DNA of 64,000 nt from Heyndrickxia oleronia (GTDB lineage Bacteria; Bacillota; Bacilli; Bacillales; Bacillaceae_C), in assembly GCF_017809215.1 (NCBI RefSeq), contig NZ_CP065424.1, positions 2,574,001 to 2,638,000 of the forward strand. The letters are read 5' to 3'. Within the stretch, counting starts at the first letter, position 1. The number at the start of each line of letters is the position of its first letter. A program made the position numbers and the translations under genes. Below the pieces are notes generated by a model, which ran no database searches, was not told the origin of the DNA, and saw nothing but the letters and a program-made list of their open reading frames with translations. Shown here piece after piece: positions 25,497-34,658 of the stretch.

Positions 25497-26420
25497 TTAT
25501 TCCGCATATAATTCTGAAGATAAATATCTTTCTCCTGTATCAGGTGCGATACTTAATACTCTTGCATCTTTTGATAATTTTCCCGCGATCTCAATGGCAA
25601 AAAATGCCGATGCAGCTCCCGATGCCCCTAGTAAAATCCCTTCTTCCTTACCGAGTCTTCGAGCCATTTTGATTGCATCTTCATCTTTAATTAATAAGAT
25701 ATCATCATAAATTTGACGATTTAAAATACTCGGAATGAAACCAGGACCTGTCCCAGGTATTTTATGTGGTCCAGGTTGTCCACCCGATAAAACAGGTGAT
25801 CCTGCTGGCTCAACTACAAATATTTTCAAGTGAGGAATCTTCTTTTTTAATTCCTCCCCAACACCGGTAATGGTACCTCCTGTTCCTGCAGTCAGTACAA
25901 GCACATCGAGTTTTCCTTCAAATGCTTCAACTATTTCAACAGCTGTTGTTCCCCTATGTGCATCAGCATTTGCCGGATTATCAAATTGCATAGGAATAAA
26001 ACTTCCTTCAATGTTACTTGCAAGTTCATTTGCTTTTTCGATTGCACCTGTCATCCTCCTTGAAGCAGGAGTCAAATACACCTTTGCTCCATATGCTTGT
26101 AATAATCGAACTCGTTCCATCGTTGCATTATCTGGCATTGTAATTATGCAACGATACCCTTTCGCTGCACATACCATTGCTAAACCAATACCAGTATTAC
26201 CAGAAGTAGGTTCAATAATGACGGTGTGATCTGGGTGGATCCTCCCTTCTTTTTCTGCTTGCTCAATCATATTGGCTGCCGCGCGATCCTTTACACTGCC
26301 CCCAGGGTTAAAAGATTCTAATTTAATAAAAACGGATGCCCCATTTGCATGAACTACACGATTTAACCTTACAATTGGTGTATTTCCAATTAAATCGATA
26401 ATTGATGAAGAATACCCCAT
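25497..26420 (-). CDS. cysK: Cysteine synthase (O-acetylserine sulfhydrylase) CysK
   Basis: This 307-aa PLP enzyme has the signature LESFNPGGSVKDRAAANMIE at about residues 32-51 (PLP Lys in SVKDR), the substrate loop PTSGNTGIGLAM near 71 and the phosphate loop TAGTGGTITG near 177. It makes cysteine from O-acetylserine and sulfide. I chose the ATG at 26420 because GGAGG lies 8 bp upstream; the longer frame starts inside the ribosome site. A paralogous OAS-TL such as YtkP-type is the alternative. Confidence 0.93.
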   Translation of the reverse strand: MGYSSSIIDLIGNTPIVRLNRVVHANGASVFIKLESFNPGGSVKDRAAANMIEQAEKEGRIHPDHTVIIEPTSGNTGIGLAMVCAAKGYRCIITMPDNATMERVRLLQAYGAKVYLTPASRRMTGAIEKANELASNIEGSFIPMQFDNPANADAHRGTTAVEIVEAFEGKLDVLVLTAGTGGTITGVGEELKKKIPHLKIFVVEPAGSPVLSGGQPGPHKIPGTGPGFIPSILNRQIYDDILLIKDEDAIKMARRLGKEEGILLGASGAASAFFAIEIAGKLSKDARVLSIAPDTGERYLSSELYAE

Positions 26421-26513
26421 TACCACTACCTCCACTATTATTGGATTAACCTATATGTTTGCATTATAACAAAAAATAAAAGGAACATTGAAAATACAAT
26501 GTCCCTCAATTGT

Positions 26514-26888
26514 TTACTTGTAAAATACCTTTTCAATATTATATTTTGCCTTATATTTATTAATCATATATGTCTCATAAATCTCTCGTTCCATTGGATC
26601 TTCAACATATATTACAGCGATTTTTTGAACTTCTTCACGATGTTTTTTTATTGGAGATACATTATCCTCAAAATGTTTCGTCACTCTTTGACGTAATTTT
26701 CTTGCCTTACCAACAAACAAGAGCTCATCATTTTTATTATAGAAGAGTATTAAACCTCCTTTTTCTCGTGAAATCTTTCTGAAATCCGTAAAACCGTACT
26801 CACTACTAATTTTATGATCTTTTACATCTTGAAGTGGTTTCTGCTTCACAATCACCACATCAGAAGTTGGTATATCAATTTTTATCAT
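26514..26888 (-). CDS. GIY-YIG superfamily nuclease-like protein (UvrC N-terminal type)
   Basis: This 124-aa protein contains GGLILFYNKNDELLFVGKAR near residues 44-63, a variant of the GIY-x-YIG motif, then LRQRVTKHF with the catalytic-type Arg. MEREIYETYMINKYKAKYNI near 98-117 holds the metal-binding Glu. It resembles the UvrC N-terminal nuclease domain without the rest of UvrC. The GIY and YIG tyrosines are partly substituted, so nuclease activity is uncertain. Confidence 0.78.
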   Translation of the reverse strand: MIKIDIPTSDVVIVKQKPLQDVKDHKISSEYGFTDFRKISREKGGLILFYNKNDELLFVGKARKLRQRVTKHFEDNVSPIKKHREEVQKIAVIYVEDPMEREIYETYMINKYKAKYNIEKVFYK

Positions 26889-26971
26889 TTAAGTCACTTC
26901 CTGTTTTAAATTGAATCTCCATTATAGCATATACTGATGCTAGAGTTTAACTCCATTTCCTTCTCTTTTAT

Positions 26972-27087
26972 AAAATGGCTGTTTTAAGTAGAGTTTATTA
27001 CTTTTCTAAAAGCCTAACTCCTTGATTTTACACCTAAAAAAGGTTTCAGTGTGGTTTCTATGGAGTTTTCAACTCTTTTCTCGAGTG
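26972..27087 (+). repeat. Dispersed intergenic repeat, copy B
   Basis: Landmarks in order: ATGGCTGTTTT, TCTAAAAGCCTAACTCC, ATTTTACACCTAAAAAAGG, GGAGTTTTCAACTCTTTTCTC. It aligns over its length with copies A and C. Confidence 0.72.
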
Positions 27088-27101
27088 AAATATTTATTAA
27101 A

Positions 27102-27132
27102 AGACCATGCTGCAAAAAGAACAACATGGTCT
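27102..27132 (-). terminator. Terminator at the end of the rbs operon
   Basis: AGACCATG and CATGGTCT form the stem with a 15-nt loop. On the minus strand it is followed by TTTTAATAAA. It lies 10 bp after the rbsB stop codon. Confidence 0.82.
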
Positions 27133-27142
27133 GGTTTATTTT

Positions 27143-28057
27143 TTATTTGGTTACAAGTTTCAATGGTGCAGGAATATTTTTTTCTACTTTTTTTCCTTGT
27201 AAAACAGCTCCAGCTGCTTTTACTGCTAGTTTACCGATAAGTTCTGGTTGTTGAGCAACTGTTGCATTTAATTTTCCATCTTTAATGGATTTTAGTGCAT
27301 CATCATTCCCATCAAAACCTACTACAATTATATTTTTCCCTGAACTATTTATGGCTTCTAAGGCACCTAATGCCATCTCATCATTATGAGCAAAAACAGC
27401 TTGTATATCAGGATTACCTTGGATGATGTTTTCCATCACGTTTAACCCTTCTGTTCTGTCAAAATGTGCTGATTGCTTTTCTACGACTTTCAATTTCTTA
27501 TCTGCTATATTATGAAAGCCTTTTCCTCTTTCACGCGTAGCCGATGCCCCAGGAACACCTTCTAATTCAACTACTTTTGCATTTTCACCTAGCTGATCAA
27601 TAATATAATTGGCTGCCATTTCGCCACCTTTAATATTATCAGATGCTACTAATGACTCTACTTTCCCCTTATCTGCAGAACGATCAAGCGTAATAACAGG
27701 AATACCGATATCATTGGCAGATTGCACAGCCGTTGAAATAGCTGCAGAATCTGTTGGATTAATTAATAGTGCATCCACACCTTGCTGTAACAAGTCCTGA
27801 ACATCATTTACTTGTTTTGCAGAGTCATTCTGTGCATCTATAACTATCACTTGCATTCCTTTTGCCTTCGCTTCCTTTAAAACACCATCCTTTAATGAAA
27901 CAAAGAAGGGATTGTTTAAAGTAGAAACCGATAATCCTATTTTAATATTTTTTAAATTGCTTTTTTTAGATGGTTTAGCCCATTCGGGTGGTTGCATCGA
28001 GCACGCCCCTAATAGAATCATTGATAAGGCCATCATTAATACAAAGATTTTTTTCAT
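27143..28057 (-). CDS. rbsB: D-ribose-binding lipoprotein RbsB
   Basis: This 304-aa periplasmic-binding-type protein has a lipoprotein signal peptide; the lipobox LLGAC puts the acylated Cys at residue 19. The sugar-binding fold follows: KIGLSVSTLNNPFFVSLKDG near 40, VITLDRSADKG near 130 and FAHNDEMALGALEAI near 222. It delivers ribose to RbsC/RbsA at the membrane. GGAGGGG precedes the ATG. It is the last gene of rbsRKDACB. Confidence 0.95.
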   Translation of the reverse strand: MKKIFVLMMALSMILLGACSMQPPEWAKPSKKSNLKNIKIGLSVSTLNNPFFVSLKDGVLKEAKAKGMQVIVIDAQNDSAKQVNDVQDLLQQGVDALLINPTDSAAISTAVQSANDIGIPVITLDRSADKGKVESLVASDNIKGGEMAANYIIDQLGENAKVVELEGVPGASATRERGKGFHNIADKKLKVVEKQSAHFDRTEGLNVMENIIQGNPDIQAVFAHNDEMALGALEAINSSGKNIIVVGFDGNDDALKSIKDGKLNATVAQQPELIGKLAVKAAGAVLQGKKVEKNIPAPLKLVTK

Positions 28058-28069
28058 TACATACCCCTC

Positions 28070-29041
28070 CTATGCTGCTTTTTTGCGGTCAAGTAAAACG
28101 GCTATAAGAATAACAATTCCTTTAACGACCATTTGATAAAATGATGAAACACCAAGTAAATTTAACCCGTTATTCAATGTACCAATAATTAATGCCCCAA
28201 TTAGGGTACCGAAGATCTTCCCACGACCTCCTGAAAGACTTGTCCCACCTAATACAACTGCTGCGATAGCATCAAGTTCATATGAAGTTCCCGCTGTTGG
28301 TTGTGCAGAGTCTAGACGAGAAATGAGGATCGCACCTGCCAACGCAGATAATAGCCCTGCTAGTGAGTAAATCATAATTTTTACACGAGGAACCTTAATT
28401 CCAGAGATAAGTGCTGCTTTTTCATTCCCACCAATGGCGTAAGTTTTACGACCAAATGGGGTTTTCTGTAAAATGATATATAATATAATAAATCCAATAA
28501 TCATAGTAATTGCAGGAACTGGTATTCCTAAAAAGTAGCCACGACCAAATAATTGAAATAGTCGGCTATCACTTAAGCCTGTAATCGGATTTCCATCAGT
28601 ATACACGAGCGTTAAACCACGAAATACTGTCATTGTTGCTAATGTAGCAATAAATGGAGCCATTTTTCCTTTTGTAATTAATAAACCGTTAACCATTCCC
28701 ATTACTCCACCAAGTAAACAACCAATTATTATAGCTAAAATTGGATCTAATCCAGAAACCATCATCCCAGCCATTAATGCGCTTGATAATGCTAATATTG
28801 ATCCAACCGATAAATCAATCCCTCCGGTTAAAATTACAAATGTCATACCGTATGCTATTAAAGCATTAATAGCAACTTGTCTTAATAGATTCAAAATATT
28901 TAAAGGTTGTAAAAAGCTTGGATTTAAAATAGATACGATTACTACTAAAATAATAAATCCAAGTAATGGTCCAAGTTTTTGCATAATATTATCTAAATGA
29001 TTGGCTCTATTCATTGATTTCCCATCGCTAACCGTCTTCAT
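28070..29041 (-). CDS. rbsC: Ribose ABC transporter permease RbsC
   Basis: This 323-aa membrane protein has about 8-10 helices and the RbsC-type motifs GMTFVILTGGIDLSVGSILA near residues 69-88 and the EAA-like GGNEKAALISGI near 203. It forms the ribose channel with RbsA. It starts 1 bp after the rbsA stop codon with GGAGG before the ATG, so translation is likely coupled. Confidence 0.95.
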   Translation of the reverse strand: MKTVSDGKSMNRANHLDNIMQKLGPLLGFIILVVIVSILNPSFLQPLNILNLLRQVAINALIAYGMTFVILTGGIDLSVGSILALSSALMAGMMVSGLDPILAIIIGCLLGGVMGMVNGLLITKGKMAPFIATLATMTVFRGLTLVYTDGNPITGLSDSRLFQLFGRGYFLGIPVPAITMIIGFIILYIILQKTPFGRKTYAIGGNEKAALISGIKVPRVKIMIYSLAGLLSALAGAILISRLDSAQPTAGTSYELDAIAAVVLGGTSLSGGRGKIFGTLIGALIIGTLNNGLNLLGVSSFYQMVVKGIVILIAVLLDRKKAA

Positions 29042-29042
29042 C

Positions 29043-30527
29043 CTACTGACCTCCTGTTGCTAATGTCATTATTTTTTCTTGTGTAGCTTCTGCTTTTGTT
29101 AATTCACCACTGATTTTCCCTTCATGTACGACCAAGATTCGATCACTCATACCGAGAATTTCTGGAAGTTCTGATGAAACCATGATAATCGAAACGCCTC
29201 TATCAGTTAGTTCATTCATCAATTGATAAATTTCTCTTTTCGCTCCTACATCAACTCCCCTTGTTGGCTCGTCCATGATAAGTACTTTTGGACCAATCCC
29301 TACCCATTTTGCAATAACTACTTTTTGTTGATTGCCTCCAGATAAACTGCCTACTTGAGAATTGATGGATTCAGTTTTAACTGTTAATCGTTTAACGAGC
29401 ATTTCCACAAATGTTTGTTCATTTTTATCCTTAATTATGCCCTTCGGTGCAAAACTTTTTAAGCTAGGCAATACGACATTATCTCGGATAGAGAAATCTA
29501 AAACTAATCCTTCATCCTTTCGGTCTTCTGTGATAAAACCAATCCCTTGTTCGATGGCTTGATATGGGGTCTTTACATTCACTTTTTTTCCGTTCATCCA
29601 TAACTCACCAGAATCGAATTTATCTAATGCAAAAATCGCTCTCATAATCTCTGTTCGACCTGCTCCCATTAATCCAGACACACCTAAAATCTCACCGGAG
29701 TGAACAGAAAAACTAACATTTTCAAATACACCTTTTCTAGAAAAGTTTTTCACTTGTAACACTGTTTTTCCTAAATTAGGAGTTCGCTCGGGATATCTTT
29801 CTGTCAATTCACGACCTACCATTTTTTTGACTACTTCATCAAAGTTAGTCTCTGGTATAGGCTTCGTATCTACTGTTTTCCCATCTCTCATGACTGTGAT
29901 TCGATCACATATAGAAAATATTTCCTCCATTCGATGAGAAATATAAACGATAGACACCCCTTCTTTTTTTAAAGAAGCAATGACCTCGAACAATTTTTGA
30001 ATTTCTCGTTCGGTTAGGGCAGCTGTTGGTTCATCCATAATAATAACCTTCGCATCAGTTAGCAACGCCTTTGCTATTTCAATCATTTGCTGTTGTCCAA
30101 CAGAACATTGGGATGCTTCCTGATCAAGTGGAATCGTAACAGACAGTTTTTTAAACTGTTCTTTTGCCAACGCTTTCATTTCCTTCGTTTTTAAAAACCC
30201 TAATGAGGATTTAAGCTCTTTCCCAATAAATAAATTTTCTAAAACGGTCATATCTGGCCAAATATTTAGTTCTTGATGGATAAAAGTAATGCCATATTTT
30301 TCAGCTTCCTTTGGATTCGAATAATACGTTTCGTTTCCATCAATTATTATTTTCCCTTGATCCAAACGGTGGAGACCAGTAAGAATATTCATCAATGTTG
30401 ATTTACCCGCACCATTCTCTCCCATAAGGGCATGTACTTCTCCATGTTGTAGTTCAAAGTTAACACCCGAAAGCACTTGGTTCGTACCAAATGCTTTGTG
30501 AATGTTCTGCATGGAAATTTGCATCAT
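29043..30527 (-). CDS. rbsA: Ribose ABC transporter ATPase RbsA (two fused ABC domains)
   Basis: This 494-aa protein has Walker [10 protein letters not shown] at residues 36-44, first-domain signature [15 protein letters not shown] near 139 and Walker [12 protein letters not shown] near 160. A second domain carries [16 protein letters not shown] near 392 and [12 protein letters not shown]. This is the standard sugar-ABC tandem architecture. It can start at 30527 or at the adjacent ATG 30524; AGAGGTG fits both. Confidence 0.95.
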   Translation of the reverse strand: MMQISMQNIHKAFGTNQVLSGVNFELQHGEVHALMGENGAGKSTLMNILTGLHRLDQGKIIIDGNETYYSNPKEAEKYGITFIHQELNIWPDMTVLENLFIGKELKSSLGFLKTKEMKALAKEQFKKLSVTIPLDQEASQCSVGQQQMIEIAKALLTDAKVIIMDEPTAALTEREIQKLFEVIASLKKEGVSIVYISHRMEEIFSICDRITVMRDGKTVDTKPIPETNFDEVVKKMVGRELTERYPERTPNLGKTVLQVKNFSRKGVFENVSFSVHSGEILGVSGLMGAGRTEIMRAIFALDKFDSGELWMNGKKVNVKTPYQAIEQGIGFITEDRKDEGLVLDFSIRDNVVLPSLKSFAPKGIIKDKNEQTFVEMLVKRLTVKTESINSQVGSLSGGNQQKVVIAKWVGIGPKVLIMDEPTRGVDVGAKREIYQLMNELTDRGVSIIMVSSELPEILGMSDRILVVHEGKISGELTKAEATQEKIMTLATGGQ

Positions 30528-30593
30528 TTTTCACCTCTGTTAAATGAATGTGTTCGATTATTATAATCAGATGAATGTGTGACAAGTCCTTTA

Positions 30594-30989
30594 CTAAAAA
30601 ATAACACCTGATTGCAAAATACAATTCGCATATGGTGTAGCTTCCCCAGTGCGAATAATAGCTTTAGCATGTTGTGTTAACTCTTTGAATTTTTCGTGGG
30701 TAACCAATTCTATATTTTCGCAACTAAATTGCTTTTTCATATACTGATATGTTGTGAGATTATGAGTTTTGATTTCACTTGCTAAAGTTACTTTTTCAAT
30801 TCTCATATCGTCTTTGATTACTGAAACTACTTCTTCAAAACTAGGAACACCCAGTCGTAATGCAAGATCAATTTTCAACACTCCTTGAGGTACAGGCAAG
30901 CCTGCATCAGCAATAACGATATAATCGGTATGACCAAGATCAGCTAATACTTTTGATATATGACTATTTAATATGCCTTTCAGTTTCAT
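30594..30989 (-). CDS. rbsD: D-ribose pyranase RbsD
   Basis: This 131-aa protein begins [20 protein letters not shown] with the catalytic His20 typical of RbsD/FucU mutarotases, and ends [18 protein letters not shown] as in the family. It interconverts ribose pyranose and furanose forms so that RbsK can use them. Its ATG overlaps the rbsK stop codon by 4 bp (ATGA). Confidence 0.96.
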   Translation of the reverse strand: MKLKGILNSHISKVLADLGHTDYIVIADAGLPVPQGVLKIDLALRLGVPSFEEVVSVIKDDMRIEKVTLASEIKTHNLTTYQYMKKQFSCENIELVTHEKFKELTQHAKAIIRTGEATPYANCILQSGVIF

Positions 30990-31870
30990 GCTTCCATACT
31001 TCCTTCTACTTCTGTACGAAGTGGCATCCCGCCTTGAGCACCAAATTTTGTAACAGAAAGAGAAGCTGCCCGATTGGCAAAACGAATACTGTCATCTATA
31101 TTTTTTCTTTCTGAGAGTGCCACAGCAAAAGCTGCATTAAAGGTATCTCCAGCACCAGTTGTGTCCACTACCTCAACTTGATAAGAGGGAATAAGAACTT
31201 CACTTTGTCCGTTAAAATAACGAACACCATTCTTTCCTTCTGTAATAAATAATTTATTTGGATATTTCCTTAATGCCTCTTCCTTTGTTAACCCTTCAAA
31301 TAACAAAGATGCCTCATGCTCATTTGGTGTAATATAGCTAGCTTTATCGATAATATTTTGACTAAGTCTTCTAGCAGGAGCAGGATTTAATAGAAGTGAA
31401 ACATTTAATTCATTACATATATTTGCAACATACTCGACCGTTTCCTCTGGTATTTCCTGTTGGATTAAAACAATATCAGCATGTTTAATAACATCTAATG
31501 CCTTTTCAACATATTCGGGAGTTACATAATCATTTGCACCTTTTACTACAATAATACTGTTGTCATCTTCAGCCAAAATAATATGAGCGGTTCCACTTTT
31601 TTCACCTGTAACCGGTTCCACATACTTTGTATTAACATTATTTTTTTGTAAGTTTTCTAATATAACTTCTCCATAATTATCATCACCAATACAACCTATC
31701 ATTATTACTTCAGCACCCAATCGGGATGAGGCAACTGCTTGATTTGCGCCCTTCCCGCCTGGAATTGTTTTAAATGATTCACCAATAATCGTTTCCCCTG
31801 CAATAGGTCTCTTTGGTGCAGTTACAACTAAGTCCATTGAAGAACTTCCAATGACGACAATTTTAGACAT
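30986..31870 (-). CDS. rbsK: Ribokinase RbsK
   Basis: This 294-aa PfkB-family kinase has an N-terminal SSSMDLVV, then [18 protein letters not shown] near residues 40-57, and the anion-hole/catalytic motif [20 protein letters not shown] near 240-259 (catalytic Asp in GAGD). It phosphorylates ribose to ribose-5-phosphate. I chose the ATG at 31870 because AAAGG is well spaced and the sequence then matches the family start. It overlaps the rbsR 3' end by 8 bp. Confidence 0.95.
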   Translation of the reverse strand: MSKIVVIGSSSMDLVVTAPKRPIAGETIIGESFKTIPGGKGANQAVASSRLGAEVIMIGCIGDDNYGEVILENLQKNNVNTKYVEPVTGEKSGTAHIILAEDDNSIIVVKGANDYVTPEYVEKALDVIKHADIVLIQQEIPEETVEYVANICNELNVSLLLNPAPARRLSQNIIDKASYITPNEHEASLLFEGLTKEEALRKYPNKLFITEGKNGVRYFNGQSEVLIPSYQVEVVDTTGAGDTFNAAFAVALSERKNIDDSIRFANRAASLSVTKFGAQGGMPLRTEVEGSMEA

Positions 31871-32852
31871 GTTCATCAACCTTTCTTGTAGTATCTCTAT
31901 TAATAAATGTAACCGGTAATTGGATATTTTTCTTTTGCAACTTTTCATTTTTCATTAGCTTAATTAGAAGCTGTGCTGCTTCTTTTCCCATTTCATATGC
32001 CGGTTGTCTTATGGTCGATAGTGGAGGAAATAATAAGCTGCTATGTGGAACATCATCAAATCCAATTACTTGAACTTCTTCAGGTATTTTTTTACCAATT
32101 CGTAATGCCTCATGTATGACTGCCGTTGCAACTATATCATTACTGGCAATAACCCCATCGGTATCTGGATATTTTTCGAATAAATCCTTGGCCCATGTTT
32201 CCGCATCTTTAAATGAGAAAGATGTTGTAGACATCACATAAAAATTTATATCAGAAGTACTTAATACTTCTAAAGCTCCTTGAAATCGGTCTACTGCAGT
32301 TTGTAAATGGCCAGGACCTTTTATTAAAGTAATCCGTTTGCTACCTCTTTTAACCATTTCCATAGCTGCGAGTTTGCCTCCTTCTTTCCCATCTGCAAAA
32401 ACTGAAGGATAACCACTAGAAGTACGGTCAAGAAAAACAACGGGAATTGATAAATCTTGATACACTTTTTTACTTAAAGTATTTGTCATAGAAATTAGTC
32501 CAATAACATTATTTTGCTGGAACGTTTGTATATAATCTTGTTCTTTTTCTGCATCTTCATCTGTATTTCCAAATATTAAGCGATAATCATGAAGTCTCAT
32601 TTCATCTTCCACTCCTCGAGCTAATAAAGGGAAGAATGGATTTGTTATATCAGGAAGTAAAAGTCCAATTAACCTCGATTTTTTTGTATACAATGAACGG
32701 GCTACTTCATTTGGACTATAATTTAATTGTTTAATCATTTCGTTCACTGTATTTCTTGTATCTTCATGTACGTAACCGGTTTCATTTAATACTCTCGAAA
32801 CTGTTGCAACTGACACGCCAGCTGCTTTCGCGACATCACGTATTGTAACCAT
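31863..32852 (-). CDS. rbsR: LacI-family ribose operon repressor RbsR
   Basis: This 329-aa protein has an N-terminal LacI helix-turn-helix VTIRDVAKAAGVSVATVSRV at residues 2-21 and hinge NYSPNEVARSL, followed by a periplasmic-binding-type effector domain. It should repress the rbs operon until ribose or a derivative binds. I chose the ATG at 32852 because AGGTG lies 6 bp upstream; the longer frame begins in the cre-like site. It is the first gene of the operon. Confidence 0.94.
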   Translation of the reverse strand: MVTIRDVAKAAGVSVATVSRVLNETGYVHEDTRNTVNEMIKQLNYSPNEVARSLYTKKSRLIGLLLPDITNPFFPLLARGVEDEMRLHDYRLIFGNTDEDAEKEQDYIQTFQQNNVIGLISMTNTLSKKVYQDLSIPVVFLDRTSSGYPSVFADGKEGGKLAAMEMVKRGSKRITLIKGPGHLQTAVDRFQGALEVLSTSDINFYVMSTTSFSFKDAETWAKDLFEKYPDTDGVIASNDIVATAVIHEALRIGKKIPEEVQVIGFDDVPHSSLLFPPLSTIRQPAYEMGKEAAQLLIKLMKNEKLQKKNIQLPVTFINRDTTRKVDEHV

Positions 32853-32868
32853 TTGGCTCACCTCTTTG

Positions 32869-32882
32869 TGTAACCGTTTCCA
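32869..32882. promoter_or_regulatory. cre-like / RbsR operator site at the rbs start point
   Basis: TGTAACCGTTTCCA matches 13 of 14 positions of the CcpA cre consensus TGWAANCGNTNWCA. It lies 5-6 bp after the predicted -10 (TATTCT at 32893-32888, minus strand; -35 TTGTAT at 32916-32911, 17-bp spacer) and just before the rbsR ribosome site. A LacI-family protein bound here would block transcription; either CcpA or RbsR could be the user. Confidence 0.6.
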
Positions 32883-32953
32883 CATTCAGAATAGCACATT
32901 ATTTATTTACATACAAGAACTTTTAAATCCTTTTATCAACGATTTTTTCTTTT

Positions 32954-33025
32954 GACTCTTTTCTCAAACTTTGTTTCTATAATAGCTTAAAAAAAAGTAA
33001 CTTACTTTACGGAAACAGCATTTCT
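32954..33025 (-). repeat. Dispersed intergenic repeat, copy D (internally deleted, inverted)
   Basis: Read on the minus strand it starts AAATGCTGTTTCCGTAAAG like copies A-C and ends GTTTGAGAAAAGAGTC exactly like copy A, but the middle is missing. Confidence 0.55.
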
Positions 33026-33072
33026 TTATACTTTGTCCTTAAAAAAGTTATTAATAGTAAAAGAAAAAGCAA

Positions 33073-33123
33073 ATGATAAAGAAGGTCATTGTAAAAGGTA
33101 CTTACAATGACCTTCTTTATCAT
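33073..33123. terminator. Very strong hairpin overlapping the end of the M20 amidohydrolase gene
   Basis: Perfect 22-bp arms (33073-33094 and 33102-33123) with a 7-nt loop; core GAAGGTCATTG. The gene's stop codon lies inside the right arm. The hairpin ends the pyrimidine-degradation operon on the minus strand. Confidence 0.82.
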
Positions 33124-34379
33124 TTATTCATTTTTTCCATTAGCTTAATTGTTGTTTTGTACAATAATTCCGTTCCTAATGAAATATCACCAAATGTCGC
33201 AAATTCTTTTGGATTATGACTTATTCCATCTTTACATCGTACAAAGATCATCCCATACTCACATATATAGGACATAGCTAGTGAATCATGAAACGGCCCA
33301 CTCATTAATTCAACTGGATCAAGTCCCATTTGTTTACATTCTGTTCTCATAATTGACATGATCCGATCAGAACAATAACGAGGTTCACTATTTGTATCCT
33401 CTGTAATTTTATAAGATAGCTGATGTTCATTTGCAATACTATTTATTTTCTCTCTTAATTGTTTTTCTAACTGATTTCTTCGATTTATATCAATATCTCT
33501 TAAGTCTACTGTGAAACTAACTTTTTCAGGTATGATATTGCGAGAGTCTGGAAATACATTAATGCTACCAACTGTTCCAACTGTAGGTGAATCTGGATCT
33601 TGACTGGCAATTTCATTAAGAGCGACAATTATCTTGGCTGCCCCTACTAGTGCATCTTTTCTCATATTCATAGGTACAGAGCCGGCATGCCCCGCAAATC
33701 CCTCAAGTTCAATTGTTAACCATAAGGGACCGGATATTCCTGTAACAATCCCAACTGGTTTCTCCAATACATCTAATATTGGACCTTGCTCAATATGCAT
33801 TTCTAGGAAAGCTGCAATACTATTAGCTGGATAAACTGAGTCAGCTAATTTATCAGGATCACATCCAAATTGAATTAATGCTTCTCTTCTTGAAACCCCA
33901 TTTTTATCTATTCTTTCAAGCTCATCTTCCTCAAGCTTTCCAAGTATCCCTCTTACACCGAATAATCCTTTATTAAAACGGCAACCTTCTTCATCAGAAA
34001 ATGCCACCACTTCGATAGGTATTGAGGGAATAATCATGTTTTCTTTCATAGTTTGGACAACTTCCAGCGCTCCTAGAACTCCAATAACCCCATCAAACCG
34101 ACCGCCATAAGGTTGAGAGTCTATATGTGAACCTAACATTAATATAGGGGCGTCAGGATTTTCACCTTCATATCGACCAATGAGATTTCCAAAGTGATCA
34201 ATCTTTGTTGTTAAGCCTGCTTCTTCCATCCACTTCTTCACTGTTTCCACCGCTTGTCTATCTTCATTAGATAAAGTTAGCCGACATACACCTGTTTCGC
34301 CAATTTTACCAATTTCAGCTAAAGCATTAATCCTTTTTTCCAACCGATGTTGATTAATTATTAATGTTCGAGTAGTCAT
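33120..34379 (-). CDS. M20-family Zn-dependent N-carbamoyl-amino-acid hydrolase / beta-ureidopropionase-like
   Basis: This 419-aa protein contains GSHIDSQPYGGRFDGVIGVL near residues 83-102 (metal-binding His and Asp), AFSDEEGCRF near 126 and LEMHIEQGPILD near 192. It belongs to the HyuC/AllC group that removes the carbamoyl moiety from N-carbamoyl amino acids or ureides. In this pyrimidine-catabolism locus the likely substrate is N-carbamoyl-beta-alanine or N-carbamoyl-beta-aminoisobutyrate. A nitrilase-type candidate for the same step is encoded at 55943. Confidence 0.88.
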   Translation of the reverse strand: MTTRTLIINQHRLEKRINALAEIGKIGETGVCRLTLSNEDRQAVETVKKWMEEAGLTTKIDHFGNLIGRYEGENPDAPILMLGSHIDSQPYGGRFDGVIGVLGALEVVQTMKENMIIPSIPIEVVAFSDEEGCRFNKGLFGVRGILGKLEEDELERIDKNGVSRREALIQFGCDPDKLADSVYPANSIAAFLEMHIEQGPILDVLEKPVGIVTGISGPLWLTIELEGFAGHAGSVPMNMRKDALVGAAKIIVALNEIASQDPDSPTVGTVGSINVFPDSRNIIPEKVSFTVDLRDIDINRRNQLEKQLREKINSIANEHQLSYKITEDTNSEPRYCSDRIMSIMRTECKQMGLDPVELMSGPFHDSLAMSYICEYGMIFVRCKDGISHNPKEFATFGDISLGTELLYKTTIKLMEKMNK

Positions 34380-34403
34380 CCATATTCACCTTCATTCATT
34401 TAT

Positions 34404-34513
34404 TATAGCTGTTTTTGGATAGTATGTTGCATTTGTGTAAAAGCCCTGCTACCAACTTTTACACCTAATAAAGGTTCATTGTTCTTATTTTGTTTTCAGC
34501 TCCTTTCTCAGTG
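34404..34513 (+). repeat. Dispersed intergenic repeat, copy C
   Basis: Landmarks in order: ATAGCTGTTTTTGG, TGTAAAAGCCCTGC, CTTTTACACCTAATAAAGG, TTTTCAGCTCCTTTCTCAGT. The third block is nearly identical in copies A and B. Confidence 0.72.
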
Positions 34514-34614
34514 CTTGTTGTTCTTCAACCTATTATTATTGGTTAAAAGATTATCTAAATAGCAAGATTATTTAAGTAAAGAGCTATTTTTATAGATTCT
34601 AGGTAAAATGCTTT

Positions 34615-34651
34615 AAAACACCCGTAATATAGAGAAAATTACGAGTGTTTT
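34615..34651. terminator. Terminator after the aminotransferase gene
   Basis: AAAACACCCGTAAT and ATTACGAGTGTTTT pair with one mismatch around a 9-nt loop, with flanking A and T runs. It lies 7 bp after the stop codon of the minus-strand gene. Confidence 0.75.
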
Positions 34652-34658
34652 AATTGGA

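Noticed and set aside
34539..34546. PucR box upstream of the M20 amidohydrolase gene
   Set aside because: Only the core TTGGTTAA matches; flanking consensus bases differ and no copies were found at the other operon promoters.
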